DNA of 15,824 bases from the NCBI GenBank assembly GCA_027485365.1, contig JAIXRD010000222.1:1-15824 (forward strand). The letters run 5' to 3'. The notes below the pieces were generated by a model. That model saw nothing but the letters and a program-made list of their open reading frames with translations. It searched no databases and was not told the DNA's origin. A program made the position numbers and the translations under genes. The first letter of the stretch is position 1. Each line of letters opens with the position of its first letter. Source of the stretch: Cryomorphaceae bacterium (GTDB taxonomy: Bacteria > Bacteroidota > Bacteroidia > Flavobacteriales_D > Crocinitomicaceae). Below, one piece after another: positions 6,703-13,720 of this stretch.

Positions 6703-7785
6703 TTAAAAGTTAAAAATCACACCACCTGAAACCGGACTTAATTCTGGACCTTTTCCAGGTCTAAAGACATCCGTTAATCCATATTGGATAAACAATCCCA
6801 CATTTCCATACCCGATTTGAGCATACGCATTCGCGGACAGCGAATTAAAATTGTAATCATCTTTTGTTTTTGCTACAAGCGGTTTCCCATCTTCCTCCCA
6901 TTTGGTTTTCCAACTGGATGCGATTCGAACGCCACCAACTACCCCTAAGCTTAGATGCCAATTCTTTGATCCCTCTTTATTTGAATTAAACTCAAGCAGC
7001 AATGGAATTTGAAGATACGTTGAGCGCAATACATTCTTGTTGTAATTAACCGTGGTATTGTTAACGGCATAGATTGAATCGGCATTCGAAGCAATGTCTA
7101 CATTCTTTTCTAGGCCATAGCGATTCCATTCAAAACCTAGGCCAGTTGTAACGCCCACGTATTCCTTATAAATCGGGAATCTCTTCTCCCACACATTAAA
7201 TTGAAAATTGATGCTTTTCGCATAATCTAGCATTAGAAATGGTGCGTCTGCTTCCGTAACAAAGCGGTCGGATGAATTCATAAAACTATTGAGACCAATG
7301 CCAAATCCAGCCCAAGAAGCGTGTTCACCGCCATAAATAACCCCATCTGAATCCCTGTTCATGTTATTATCACCCCAATCGTCGTCGTTTTGTCTTTCTC
7401 GATCGGTTACGTCTTCATCAATGATTATCTTACGGTTGTCTTTCCCCCCACTGATCTCCTTCTCGATCACTACAATTCGTTTATTCCCCATTTTAACGCG
7501 CATGGTATCTGCAGGTTCTTCCATAAGAAGTACCGAGGGGTCCATACCATTAAAAACTGAATCGATGAATACTTCAACGCGCATATCCTTCTGCCCGCTT
7601 CTGATTTCGGAACCTATCCCATAGATTGATTTCATGTTAATTTCTATCAGGGAATCCATGGATTCTGTATCGGTAGAAAGAATTGTTGTATCGGTATTAT
7701 TGATAATGATGATTTTTCGTGATTCACGAATTTGACCAAAAGCAAGTGAAGAAATGCTTAGAAATAAAAATAAGATGCGATTCAT
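6703..7785 (-). CDS. Outer-membrane beta-barrel protein of a sigma/anti-sigma operon
   Basis: This 360-residue protein has a signal peptide (cleavage probably between Gly17 and Gln18) and ends in Phe, as outer-membrane barrels do. Residues 20-120 form a non-barrel N-terminal part with beta-strand-like KIIIINN and RIVVIEK segments. It leads into a strongly acidic stretch (123-148, with DDDW and repeated Asp/Asn). From about 155 the sequence shows alternating small/aromatic strands typical of PorT-like or PF13568-type 8-strand barrels. Its ATG lies 10 bases after the anti-sigma stop. In Bacteroidota such a barrel is often the third gene of an ECF sigma/anti-sigma unit, which suggests envelope sensing or maintenance. 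Specific function is not recognisable. Confidence 0.72.
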   Translation of the reverse strand: MNRILFLFLSISSLAFGQIRESRKIIIINNTDTTILSTDTESMDSLIEINMKSIYGIGSEIRSGQKDMRVEVFIDSVFNGMDPSVLLMEEPADTMRVKMGNKRIVVIEKEISGGKDNRKIIIDEDVTDRERQNDDDWGDNNMNRDSDGVIYGGEHASWAGFGIGLNSFMNSSDRFVTEADAPFLMLDYAKSINFQFNVWEKRFPIYKEYVGVTTGLGFEWNRYGLEKNVDIASNADSIYAVNNTTVNYNKNVLRSTYLQIPLLLEFNSNKEGSKNWHLSLGVVGGVRIASSWKTKWEEDGKPLVAKTKDDYNFNSLSANAYAQIGYGNVGLFIQYGLTDVFRPGKGPELSPVSGGVIFNF

Positions 7786-7795
7786 ACGTAGTGAT

Positions 7796-8812
7796 TTATT
7801 GGTTTGACGGCAGCATGGATAAAAAGTTACTGTTTTTATTTTTTTTATTCCATTCGAAGATAAAAGGTCCTAATTTAACTTGTGAGATAGAGCGGTCCTC
7901 GTGTCGTTTATATTTAATCCAAATTGATTGATTGAACCATTTTGTTTCGCGCTCCAATACCAAGGCATTGTCATCTCGAACGAAGACACGTTCAATTAAA
8001 CGTTCTTTTATCCAGGAACGTAGGTTCTTGCTTTTACTGACTGGGCTTACTATCTCAGTAATTTCATTGGGTGGCGAATCCAGTGAATCACTTACTAACT
8101 CCGTTTGACTGAGCATGGGTTTGGTCTTTTGTTCAGTATGGGTGTCCGGGTGCAAGATACAGTCCCTGCTTGAAGAAATGACAATTCCTTTGATCGGCTG
8201 TGGAACCGATAATTCATGAGTGCCTTCAGGTGTTATAGTAGGTGATGGAAAATTCTGTTTAGCTGTTTGAGCTGGGTGGCTTGTTATTGCTTTTTCTTTA
8301 ACCTTACTTGTAGGTTTACTTGACCCAATTTCATCGGATTTAAATGGAAAGAGAAATAGAATCAACCCAATAAATATTGCAGCTGCAGCTATTGAGGCGG
8401 TAAGCCACCATCGTGTAGGTTGCGACTTATACAACACACTTTTTTCAAGAAACTCGCACGCTTCAGGCACAAGATAGGTAGCCGAAATTTCGGTATGCAT
8501 GGTTTTCCATGTGCTATTAGATTCGATTTGTTGTTCAATCCATTGCGCACCTGAATCATCCAACAATCCTTCTTTGTAGGAAAAAAGTAAATCTTGTTTT
8601 GGATCATTTAAAATCGACTCATGAGCAGGAAATCTCAAAAAATCTTTTGTACGAAGAGCAGACTCGCTGGGCATAAGCGTAGTTAGATCATAAGGAACCT
8701 CGATGTTGTTAACAAGGCAAAATGCTAAAAACTCATGTTTTGCCTCTTCAGACAAGGTTCCATCGAACAATTCTATGAACCACACTTCTATTGGAATATT
8801 TTGAAAGGTCAT
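7796..8812 (-). CDS. Single-pass membrane protein, probable anti-sigma factor
   Basis: The 338-residue protein overlaps the sigma gene by ATGA, the usual arrangement for a cognate anti-sigma factor. One transmembrane segment is clear at about 136-157 (WWLTASIAAAAIFIGLILF), with a cytoplasmic N-terminal half and a periplasmic C-terminal half. The N-terminal half holds two similar helical units: ELFDGTLSEEAKHEFL (14-29) and SYKEGLLDDSGAQWIE (78-93). Both have the pattern seen at the start of zinc-less Bacteroidota anti-sigma domains. No HxxxCxxC zinc motif is present. After the membrane segment comes a low-complexity Pro/Ser/Thr/Lys linker (160-255), then a basic-aromatic C-terminal domain (about 260-325). 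Assignment rests on context and topology rather than on a diagnostic family motif. Confidence 0.65.
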   Translation of the reverse strand: MTFQNIPIEVWFIELFDGTLSEEAKHEFLAFCLVNNIEVPYDLTTLMPSESALRTKDFLRFPAHESILNDPKQDLLFSYKEGLLDDSGAQWIEQQIESNSTWKTMHTEISATYLVPEACEFLEKSVLYKSQPTRWWLTASIAAAAIFIGLILFLFPFKSDEIGSSKPTSKVKEKAITSHPAQTAKQNFPSPTITPEGTHELSVPQPIKGIVISSSRDCILHPDTHTEQKTKPMLSQTELVSDSLDSPPNEITEIVSPVSKSKNLRSWIKERLIERVFVRDDNALVLERETKWFNQSIWIKYKRHEDRSISQVKLGPFIFEWNKKNKNSNFLSMLPSNQ

Positions 8813-9297
8813 AGGATTAATTCTGGGTTAACTAACATGCTGCGCAACTTTTGCCGAGCTCGAAAAATATATACTTTCACCTGTTGCTCAGAAAGAGAAG
8901 TAATCGCCCCTATTTCTTCGTAGCTATATCCTTCATAATCTCTTAAGAGAATGACATGGCGTTGAATATCGGGCAATTTAGCAACCGCGTCTTCAAGCGT
9001 CTTCTTTAAATCAACGGCTTCGTTAAAAACCAGAGAATCGTTTGATGAGAGTTGCTCGCGAAAGGTGGCGTTTAATTTGGCCCTTCGGGCACGGTCTATA
9101 AGTGCATTACTAACAATTTGAAACAAATAGGCTTTAGCTTTACTTGCGTCAATTTGATCTTTCTTTATCCACAGTTTTTCAAATGCATCCTGAACAAGGT
9201 CTTTAGCCTGTTCGGAATCCCGTGTGTTTTTCAACGCGAACCGGTAGATCCCATCGGCAAAGCTATCTACCCATTCATTATATAATACACGACTCAT
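8809..9297 (-). CDS. ECF-type RNA polymerase sigma factor
   Basis: At 162 residues this is the size of an extracytoplasmic-function sigma factor. Region 2 is at about 8-72, with the DLVQDAFEKLWIKK helix and KAYLFQIVSNALIDRARR, which contact core polymerase and the -10 region. Region 4 is at about 104-153, with LPDIQRHVILLRDYEGYSYEEIG and the helix-turn-helix SEQQVKVYIFRARQKLR for -35 recognition. Start ATG is 9297. The stop overlaps the next gene's start (ATGA, 8809-8812), so sigma and anti-sigma are translationally coupled. It begins 33 bases after the stop of the DUF2141 gene, in the same orientation, so it may be transcribed together with the FkbM-hydroxylase-DUF2141 trio. No TAnnTTTG box is visible in the 33-base gap. 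Confidence 0.92.
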   Translation of the reverse strand: MSRVLYNEWVDSFADGIYRFALKNTRDSEQAKDLVQDAFEKLWIKKDQIDASKAKAYLFQIVSNALIDRARRAKLNATFREQLSSNDSLVFNEAVDLKKTLEDAVAKLPDIQRHVILLRDYEGYSYEEIGAITSLSEQQVKVYIFRARQKLRSMLVNPELIL

Positions 9298-9330
9298 TAC
9301 TTAACTGACGACAAAGCACCCTAAAAGTTA

Positions 9331-9765
9331 CTAGTACAATACTTTTATAGAAATGGATTTATCCGAAGTGAGATTTACCGAACACTCCTCAAAGGAAGGA
9401 ATGGATAATATCGGTTTTTTATTGTTCGAGAAGCCGTATCCTTCGGTTGGAATTCCAAAGAAATTCTTGTCGCACTTATCGTTGTTGTTTTCATCGTGAT
9501 AAATACAAACCCCGTATTTCTTTTCTGGTAAATTAAAGAAGGTACAACTCACCTCACTTCCTGTTGTTTTCTTGCGGATTTTTCGGCAAGTGCCTCCAAC
9601 CGAAGCGTATTTAGAAGGCTCATCAAACAGGCCCACTTCAATAGAACCTTTTGTTCCAACAATTCCAGTGACCTTGACCGTTAGGTTGAACTCTTTTCCT
9701 TTTTTTTCAATTGGACTAAGCGACAAAAACAAAAAAGCCAACAATGAAAATCCTAAAAAACGCAT
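9331..9765 (-). CDS. DUF2141 family exported protein
   Basis: Counting from ATG 9765 (144 residues), the protein has a signal-like hydrophobic N-terminus (residues 3-16) and one DUF2141 domain. Its signature is the segment HDENNNDKCDKNFFGIPTEG (90-109), followed by YGFSNN. The D-x-N-x-N-D spacing in it looks like a Ca-binding loop. Five cysteines (60, 74, 87, 98, 128) are present, more than I would expect in the family, and suggest disulfides outside the cytoplasm. An in-frame TTG at 9810 would extend the frame into the upstream gene. The ATG is preferred because it starts the signal peptide exactly, and it sits one base after the hydroxylase stop, so translation is likely coupled. No activity is established for DUF2141; a link with the adjacent membrane hydroxylase is an inference. 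Confidence 0.8.
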   Translation of the reverse strand: MRFLGFSLLAFLFLSLSPIEKKGKEFNLTVKVTGIVGTKGSIEVGLFDEPSKYASVGGTCRKIRKKTTGSEVSCTFFNLPEKKYGVCIYHDENNNDKCDKNFFGIPTEGYGFSNNKKPILSIPSFEECSVNLTSDKSISIKVLY

Positions 9766-9766
9766 A

Positions 9767-10462
9767 TCAATCAGGCAATTCAGTTTTAAAAATTTTATCC
9801 CACCAAACAAAAATAGAAGAATAGTTACCGTCCAAGAGGGAATGATGATCGTCGTGATGTTTGGTTTTAGAAATCAGCGGAATTTTACTCAATATTGGCA
9901 AATTCAAATCGGAGTGCAAATGAATCTCTCGCAAATTGCGAATTGCTCCGAAAATAAGCACGGTGAAAATGGAGATGGGTGAAATCAATCCAACCACTAA
10001 AAACCCGAGCACCGGGCCAATAAATCCGAGCATCCATTCTAGCGGGTGGTTATACAAATATTCAAGTGGAAACGGGGGACTGGCACGGTGATGAATGGAG
10101 TGGATTTTACCTAAAAGGAATTTATTGACATGTAATAAGCGGTGATAAAAATAAAAGTACACATCTTCTACCAAGAAAATCCCCAGTACCTGCAGTGCTA
10201 AAACCCACCAGGAGGACCAGCTTGTTTCCAACCAAGGAAAAATTACATAGGACCCCACCCCAGCTAAAATCAGTAAGAGCGAGAAATTAAGTAAGTAAAG
10301 TGGCATGCGTTTCATGAAAATTCCTTTCTGATACTTTTTCTCTTGAATCCGGTATTTTTTAAACCAATCTGTATAGATAATAATTAAGGAGTATACCAAA
10401 CCAAAGAGGTTATTTACCAACAACAATCCCAGGATTAACATGCTAAAGGTTAATGCATTCAT
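9767..10462 (-). CDS. Membrane fatty acid hydroxylase / sterol desaturase family di-iron enzyme
   Basis: The 231-residue protein has the three histidine clusters of the family: HRLLH (107-111), HSIHH (121-125) and HHDDHH (202-207). Additional His residues are at 139, 181 and 183. These bind a di-iron centre that uses oxygen to hydroxylate or desaturate a lipid carbon. Hydrophobic segments at about 5-30, 54-78, 84-104 and 143-172 make it an inner-membrane protein with the His clusters on the cytoplasmic side. The substrate cannot be told from sequence; fatty acyl chains, carotenoids and sterol-like lipids are all used in this family. Its ATG overlaps the FkbM stop (ATGA, 10459-10462) and its stop is one base from the DUF2141 start. 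The three proteins are therefore made together and probably act on the same molecule or pathway. Confidence 0.87.
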   Translation of the reverse strand: MNALTFSMLILGLLLVNNLFGLVYSLIIIYTDWFKKYRIQEKKYQKGIFMKRMPLYLLNFSLLLILAGVGSYVIFPWLETSWSSWWVLALQVLGIFLVEDVYFYFYHRLLHVNKFLLGKIHSIHHRASPPFPLEYLYNHPLEWMLGFIGPVLGFLVVGLISPISIFTVLIFGAIRNLREIHLHSDLNLPILSKIPLISKTKHHDDHHSLLDGNYSSIFVWWDKIFKTELPD

Positions 10463-11253
10463 CGGAGTGCAAATAAGTTATACATTTTCGAATTTTCAAG
10501 TCCTTCCTCTTGTTCAACTACCTGACGTGTAAACCCCTGTTTATTTAGTAATTGCTTTACTTGTTCGAGTCTTCCGTGTTCGTCATGTACTTCAATCACC
10601 ATGGATTTAATTTTACCCCAATGCTCGTCACCAATCCCCATTAATGTATCCCATTCTGCCCCTTCACAATCAATTTTCATTAAATCAATTCGATCCAGGT
10701 TGTATTTTTTAATTACTTCCGCAATTGTGGTTAATTTACATGTGACGGTATGCCTACCTTTGACCAAATAATTCGCAATCAGCCCTGAAAACATAGTAGG
10801 TATCAAGCGCATCCAGCGCATGCTTTCCGGTGGATTTTTCATGGTGCTTTTTACTGCTTCTTTAAACGCCCCGGGATTCTCATCCCACTGCTCAGGATGA
10901 GCGGTGGATAGCGCTGGGGTATTTGGAAAATAGGTAAAGGTTGCTTCGCCAAGTGCCGCTGAAACCCCTTCTTGTATGACCACCATTCGTCCGTCTCCGT
11001 GAAGGCTTGCATTGGCTCGGAGCGCATCCGCAATTTCTGGAATGGGTTCAAAGCAAAAGACCTTTACATCAGGAGCCTTCTGAAGCACTCTAACACCGAA
11101 CACACCGACATTGGCTCCCACATCAAACACCACATCACTTGGATTAATTTGAATTCCATGTTGAAGATATCCTTCGACATGATGATCGAGCATTCTAGCC
11201 TCTGGCTTGCGAATACAATGGATAGGGGTTCCGTCGGAAAGTTTGGTTAGCAT
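10459..11253 (-). CDS. FkbM family SAM-dependent methyltransferase
   Basis: The 264-residue protein has the S-adenosylmethionine motif I VVFDVGANVGVFG (41-53), the acidic FEP turn (68-70) and the FkbM hallmark IDLMKIDCEGAEWDTL (189-204). These are followed by the EVHDEHGRLEQVKQLL segment (221-236). The last segment is, as I recall, typical of the FkbM subgroup found in secondary-metabolite clusters, where these enzymes O-methylate small molecules. Between motifs there is a long insert (about 115-168) with an amphipathic, partly hydrophobic stretch (MRLIPTMFSGLIANYL), which could touch the membrane or form a substrate lid. Start is ATG 11253, with a palindrome 10 bases upstream. It is the first gene of the FkbM-hydroxylase-DUF2141 set. 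The substrate is unknown; a hydroxyl introduced by the neighbouring hydroxylase would be a sensible methyl acceptor (inference). Confidence 0.85.
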   Translation of the reverse strand: MLTKLSDGTPIHCIRKPEARMLDHHVEGYLQHGIQINPSDVVFDVGANVGVFGVRVLQKAPDVKVFCFEPIPEIADALRANASLHGDGRMVVIQEGVSAALGEATFTYFPNTPALSTAHPEQWDENPGAFKEAVKSTMKNPPESMRWMRLIPTMFSGLIANYLVKGRHTVTCKLTTIAEVIKKYNLDRIDLMKIDCEGAEWDTLMGIGDEHWGKIKSMVIEVHDEHGRLEQVKQLLNKQGFTRQVVEQEEGLENSKMYNLFALR

Positions 11254-11263
11254 TGCCTAAAAG

Positions 11264-11277
11264 TACAAAATTTTGTA
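11264..11277. repeat. Perfect 14-base palindrome TACAAAATTTTGTA before the FkbM gene
   Basis: TACAAAATTTTGTA equals its own reverse complement. It ends 10 bases upstream of the ATG at 11253, a position fitting an operator or the 5' end of a short leader. A near -7 box, TACTTTTA, overlaps it on the minus strand. Its ACAAAA/TTTTGT core also occurs, with wider spacing, in the inverted repeat at 6604-6622. Confidence 0.4.
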
Positions 11278-11298
11278 TTGCGTATCGATTGAAATAAA

Positions 11299-11940
11299 TT
11301 AAAATTTCACGGGTTGATGACCCGACACAAACAAGGTAGCACCATGGCGGCATAAGCGTATAATTCGGGCATTAATGCTTGGCTCCGTAACGAAACACCC
11401 GTGGCTTCGTCCGATTCTTCCGTGTTGCATTAAAAACGAATAAGAAACATAGGTGCCTCCATGAAACACAATTCCTCGGTCATACGCATTATCATTCACA
11501 CCTGCATCTAATCCATGCAAGCGCATGGCAAGTCCTTTGTCTCCCTGATAAATTTTTCCGGTTTTAAATTCACCCATACAACTCATGTTTGTTTCAGGTT
11601 GGTTACTAAAGTTTTCAGTTACAATTTCACCTGAATTTTTACCGTGAGCTACCCTGCAATGCACAAGCACTTTATTGTTTCTTACTACCCACAATCGTTT
11701 ATGATTTGACGGGATTCGAAAATCCACCAGAATTACCGTACCCACCTCTGGCACCTTTTCTTGTAAATCGAGCGGTATGGAAAACAAGGGGTCCTTCGTT
11801 ACCTCTTTCACTTCTTCCGGAACGAATTCAGGACGCATTCGAATGAATACGTGTTTCCAGCTTTCTTCACCAATATACGACTGCCACTGAACTGAAACAG
11901 TGAGTAAGGTCAAAGAAAATAGGAGAATGAATCGAAACAT
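11299..11940 (-). CDS. Murein L,D-transpeptidase catalytic domain family protein (YkuD_2 type)
   Basis: The 213-residue protein starts with a hydrophobic signal or anchor (1-17), so it acts in the periplasm. The catalytic block lies at 155-183: RGIVFHGGTYVS with His160 and GRSHGC with nucleophile Cys182. This is the L,D-transpeptidase-like cysteine motif as spelled in the Bacteroidota 'murein L,D-transpeptidase catalytic domain' family, and both expected catalytic residues are present. The expected role is cross-linking or remodelling of peptidoglycan peptides, or attaching proteins to them, though enzymatic work on this subfamily is limited. It follows pruA by 33 bases on the same strand and precedes the FkbM gene by 45 bases, with no visible -7 box of its own. 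It could be read from the pruA promoter. Confidence 0.83.
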   Translation of the reverse strand: MFRFILLFSLTLLTVSVQWQSYIGEESWKHVFIRMRPEFVPEEVKEVTKDPLFSIPLDLQEKVPEVGTVILVDFRIPSNHKRLWVVRNNKVLVHCRVAHGKNSGEIVTENFSNQPETNMSCMGEFKTGKIYQGDKGLAMRLHGLDAGVNDNAYDRGIVFHGGTYVSYSFLMQHGRIGRSHGCFVTEPSINARIIRLCRHGATLFVSGHQPVKF

Positions 11941-11973
11941 AGGAGAATAATTCGAGAAGCTTCTTTGGTTACG

Positions 11974-13605
11974 TTATTGTTCTAAAAAGGGGTAGCGATA
12001 ATCCGTCGGAGTAACAAATGTTTCTTTAATGGTACGCGCAGAAACCCAACGCAGTAAATTCATCGCCGCTCCGGCTTTATCATTCGTACCTGATCCTCTT
12101 GCTCCGCCAAAGGGTTGCTGTCCGACCACCGCACCAGTAGGTTTATCGTTAATGTAAAAGTTACCTGCGGCATTTTCTAATGCCTTGGTTGCTAGATCTA
12201 TCGCGTAGCGATCTTTTGCCATGATTGATCCCGTAAGCGCATACTCTGAGGTTCCGTCAACCACTTTTAACGTTTCCTCAAATTGGCTGTCCTCGTAAAC
12301 AAAAATGGTTAATACAGGTCCGAAAATTTCTTCCACCATGGTTCTAAACCTAGGGTTAGTAGTAACTACTACAGTTGGATTAATAAAATAACCAGTACTT
12401 TTATCATAGGTTCCACCTGCAATAATTTCTGCATCGGATTGCCCTTTACAAAAATCAATATATCCTGCAATTTTATCGAACGCACGTTCATCAATTACTG
12501 CATTTACAAAATTCGATGTATCGCCAGGGGTTCCAACATTAAAAGAATTAACTTGTTCTACTAAGGATTGCTTAACCGCAGGCCAAATGGAAGATGCAAT
12601 GTATGCACGAGAAGCTGCAGAACATTTTTGTCCTTGGAATTCAAACGCACCACGGGCTAAGGCAGTAGCCACTTCGAGTGGATTTGCACTGCCATGGGCA
12701 ACCACAAAATCCTTACCTCCTGTTTCACCCACAATACGCGGATAACTTCTATATTTTTCCAGGTTTGATCCAATCGTTTTCCATAGGGATCGAAAAACTG
12801 CGGTGGAACCTGTAAAATGTAATCCCGCAAATTCTTTATGACTAAATATGATATCACCAGCCGTCGGTCCATCTACCGTTATCATATTAATAACACCATC
12901 TGGAAGACCTGCCTCCTTAAATAATTCCATAATAACTTGAGCCGAATACACTTGCGTTTCAGCCGGTTTCCAAACCACTACATTGCCCATCATGGCTGGT
13001 GCTGCGCATAAATTTGCTGCAATTGACGTAAAATTAAACGGTGTAACGGCAAACACAAAACCTTCCAAGGGACGATATTCCAGGCGATTCCACATACCAG
13101 GTAATGACTCCGGTTGTTCTTGATAAATCTGTGTCATGTATTGCACATTAAATCTAAAGAAGTCGATCAATTCGCAGGCCGCATCAATTTCTGCTTGAAA
13201 TACATTTTTGGATTGCGCCAACATGGTAGACGCATTCATACGTTGTCTAAACGGGCCAGCCAATAGGTCTGCCGCTCTCAAGAAAACAGCGGCCCGATCT
13301 TGCCAAGGCAAATTAGCCCATGCCTTTCGCGCATCTAGCGCCGCATCAATGGCCGCGTGCACATGAGATGAGTCTCCGTAGTTAAAATGTCCGATTGTTT
13401 TGGCATGTTCATGCGGTGGAGCCATGCGCTTTTTATCTTCCGTTCGTATTTCTTTTGACCCAATATACATTGGAACATCGATTGGGTCTTGATGATACAT
13501 TCGCTCATACTCTTTCAATAAGGCGGCGCGTTCAGCAGATCCTTTAGCATATGATTTTACCGGTTCATTTACGGCTTTGGGTACATTAAAAAAAGCGTTT
13601 GACAT
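11974..13605 (-). CDS. pruA: 1-pyrroline-5-carboxylate (L-glutamate gamma-semialdehyde) dehydrogenase
   Basis: This 543-residue aldehyde dehydrogenase is close in length and motif spelling to the stand-alone P5C dehydrogenases (mitochondrial ALDH4A1 type) rather than to bifunctional PutA. Key residues are visible: Asn191 in TPFNFT, Lys213 in WKPAE (NAD binding), Glu294 in VGETGGKD, nucleophile Cys328 in FQGQKCSAASR, and EIFGPVL (426-432). It oxidises glutamate gamma-semialdehyde to glutamate with NAD, the second step of proline catabolism, in the cytoplasm. No proline dehydrogenase gene is in the window. Start is ATG 13605, about 15 bases after a TACCTTTG box, divergent from recF. Confidence 0.94.
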   Translation of the reverse strand: MSNAFFNVPKAVNEPVKSYAKGSAERAALLKEYERMYHQDPIDVPMYIGSKEIRTEDKKRMAPPHEHAKTIGHFNYGDSSHVHAAIDAALDARKAWANLPWQDRAAVFLRAADLLAGPFRQRMNASTMLAQSKNVFQAEIDAACELIDFFRFNVQYMTQIYQEQPESLPGMWNRLEYRPLEGFVFAVTPFNFTSIAANLCAAPAMMGNVVVWKPAETQVYSAQVIMELFKEAGLPDGVINMITVDGPTAGDIIFSHKEFAGLHFTGSTAVFRSLWKTIGSNLEKYRSYPRIVGETGGKDFVVAHGSANPLEVATALARGAFEFQGQKCSAASRAYIASSIWPAVKQSLVEQVNSFNVGTPGDTSNFVNAVIDERAFDKIAGYIDFCKGQSDAEIIAGGTYDKSTGYFINPTVVVTTNPRFRTMVEEIFGPVLTIFVYEDSQFEETLKVVDGTSEYALTGSIMAKDRYAIDLATKALENAAGNFYINDKPTGAVVGQQPFGGARGSGTNDKAGAAMNLLRWVSARTIKETFVTPTDYRYPFLEQ

Positions 13606-13619
13606 GGTTCTGTTTTTAA

Positions 13620-13653
13620 CAAAGGTAAAACAAAAATGCTAAGCGTTAATCAA
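13620..13653 (-). promoter_or_regulatory. Promoter for pruA: TTG - 23 bases - TACCTTTG
   Basis: On the minus strand a TTG (13653-13651) is followed, after 23 bases, by TACCTTTG (13627-13620), matching the Bacteroidota -33/-7 pattern. The box ends 14 bases before the ATG at 13605, giving a leader of about 10 bases. Confidence 0.5.
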
Positions 13654-13708
13654 CGGAAATTACCTGAGGTGAGAATTAAATTGAATCCCACAGGAAATAA
13701 ATAAAAGC

Positions 13709-13716
13709 TACCTTTG
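13709..13716 (+). promoter_or_regulatory. Promoter -7 box TACCTTTG for recF, probably leaderless
   Basis: TACCTTTG exactly matches TAnnTTTG and ends four bases before the recF ATG (13721). With a start point 4-5 bases after the box the mRNA would begin at or one base before the ATG. The closest upstream TTG (13681-13683) is 25 bases away, slightly long for a -33 element. Confidence 0.55.
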
Positions 13717-13720
13717 CATC

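Noticed and set aside
9766..9810. TTG start at 9810 for the DUF2141 protein
   Set aside because: It would overlap the hydroxylase gene by 44 bases and put 15 extra residues before a normal signal peptide; ATG 9765 fits both the signal and the one-base coupling.
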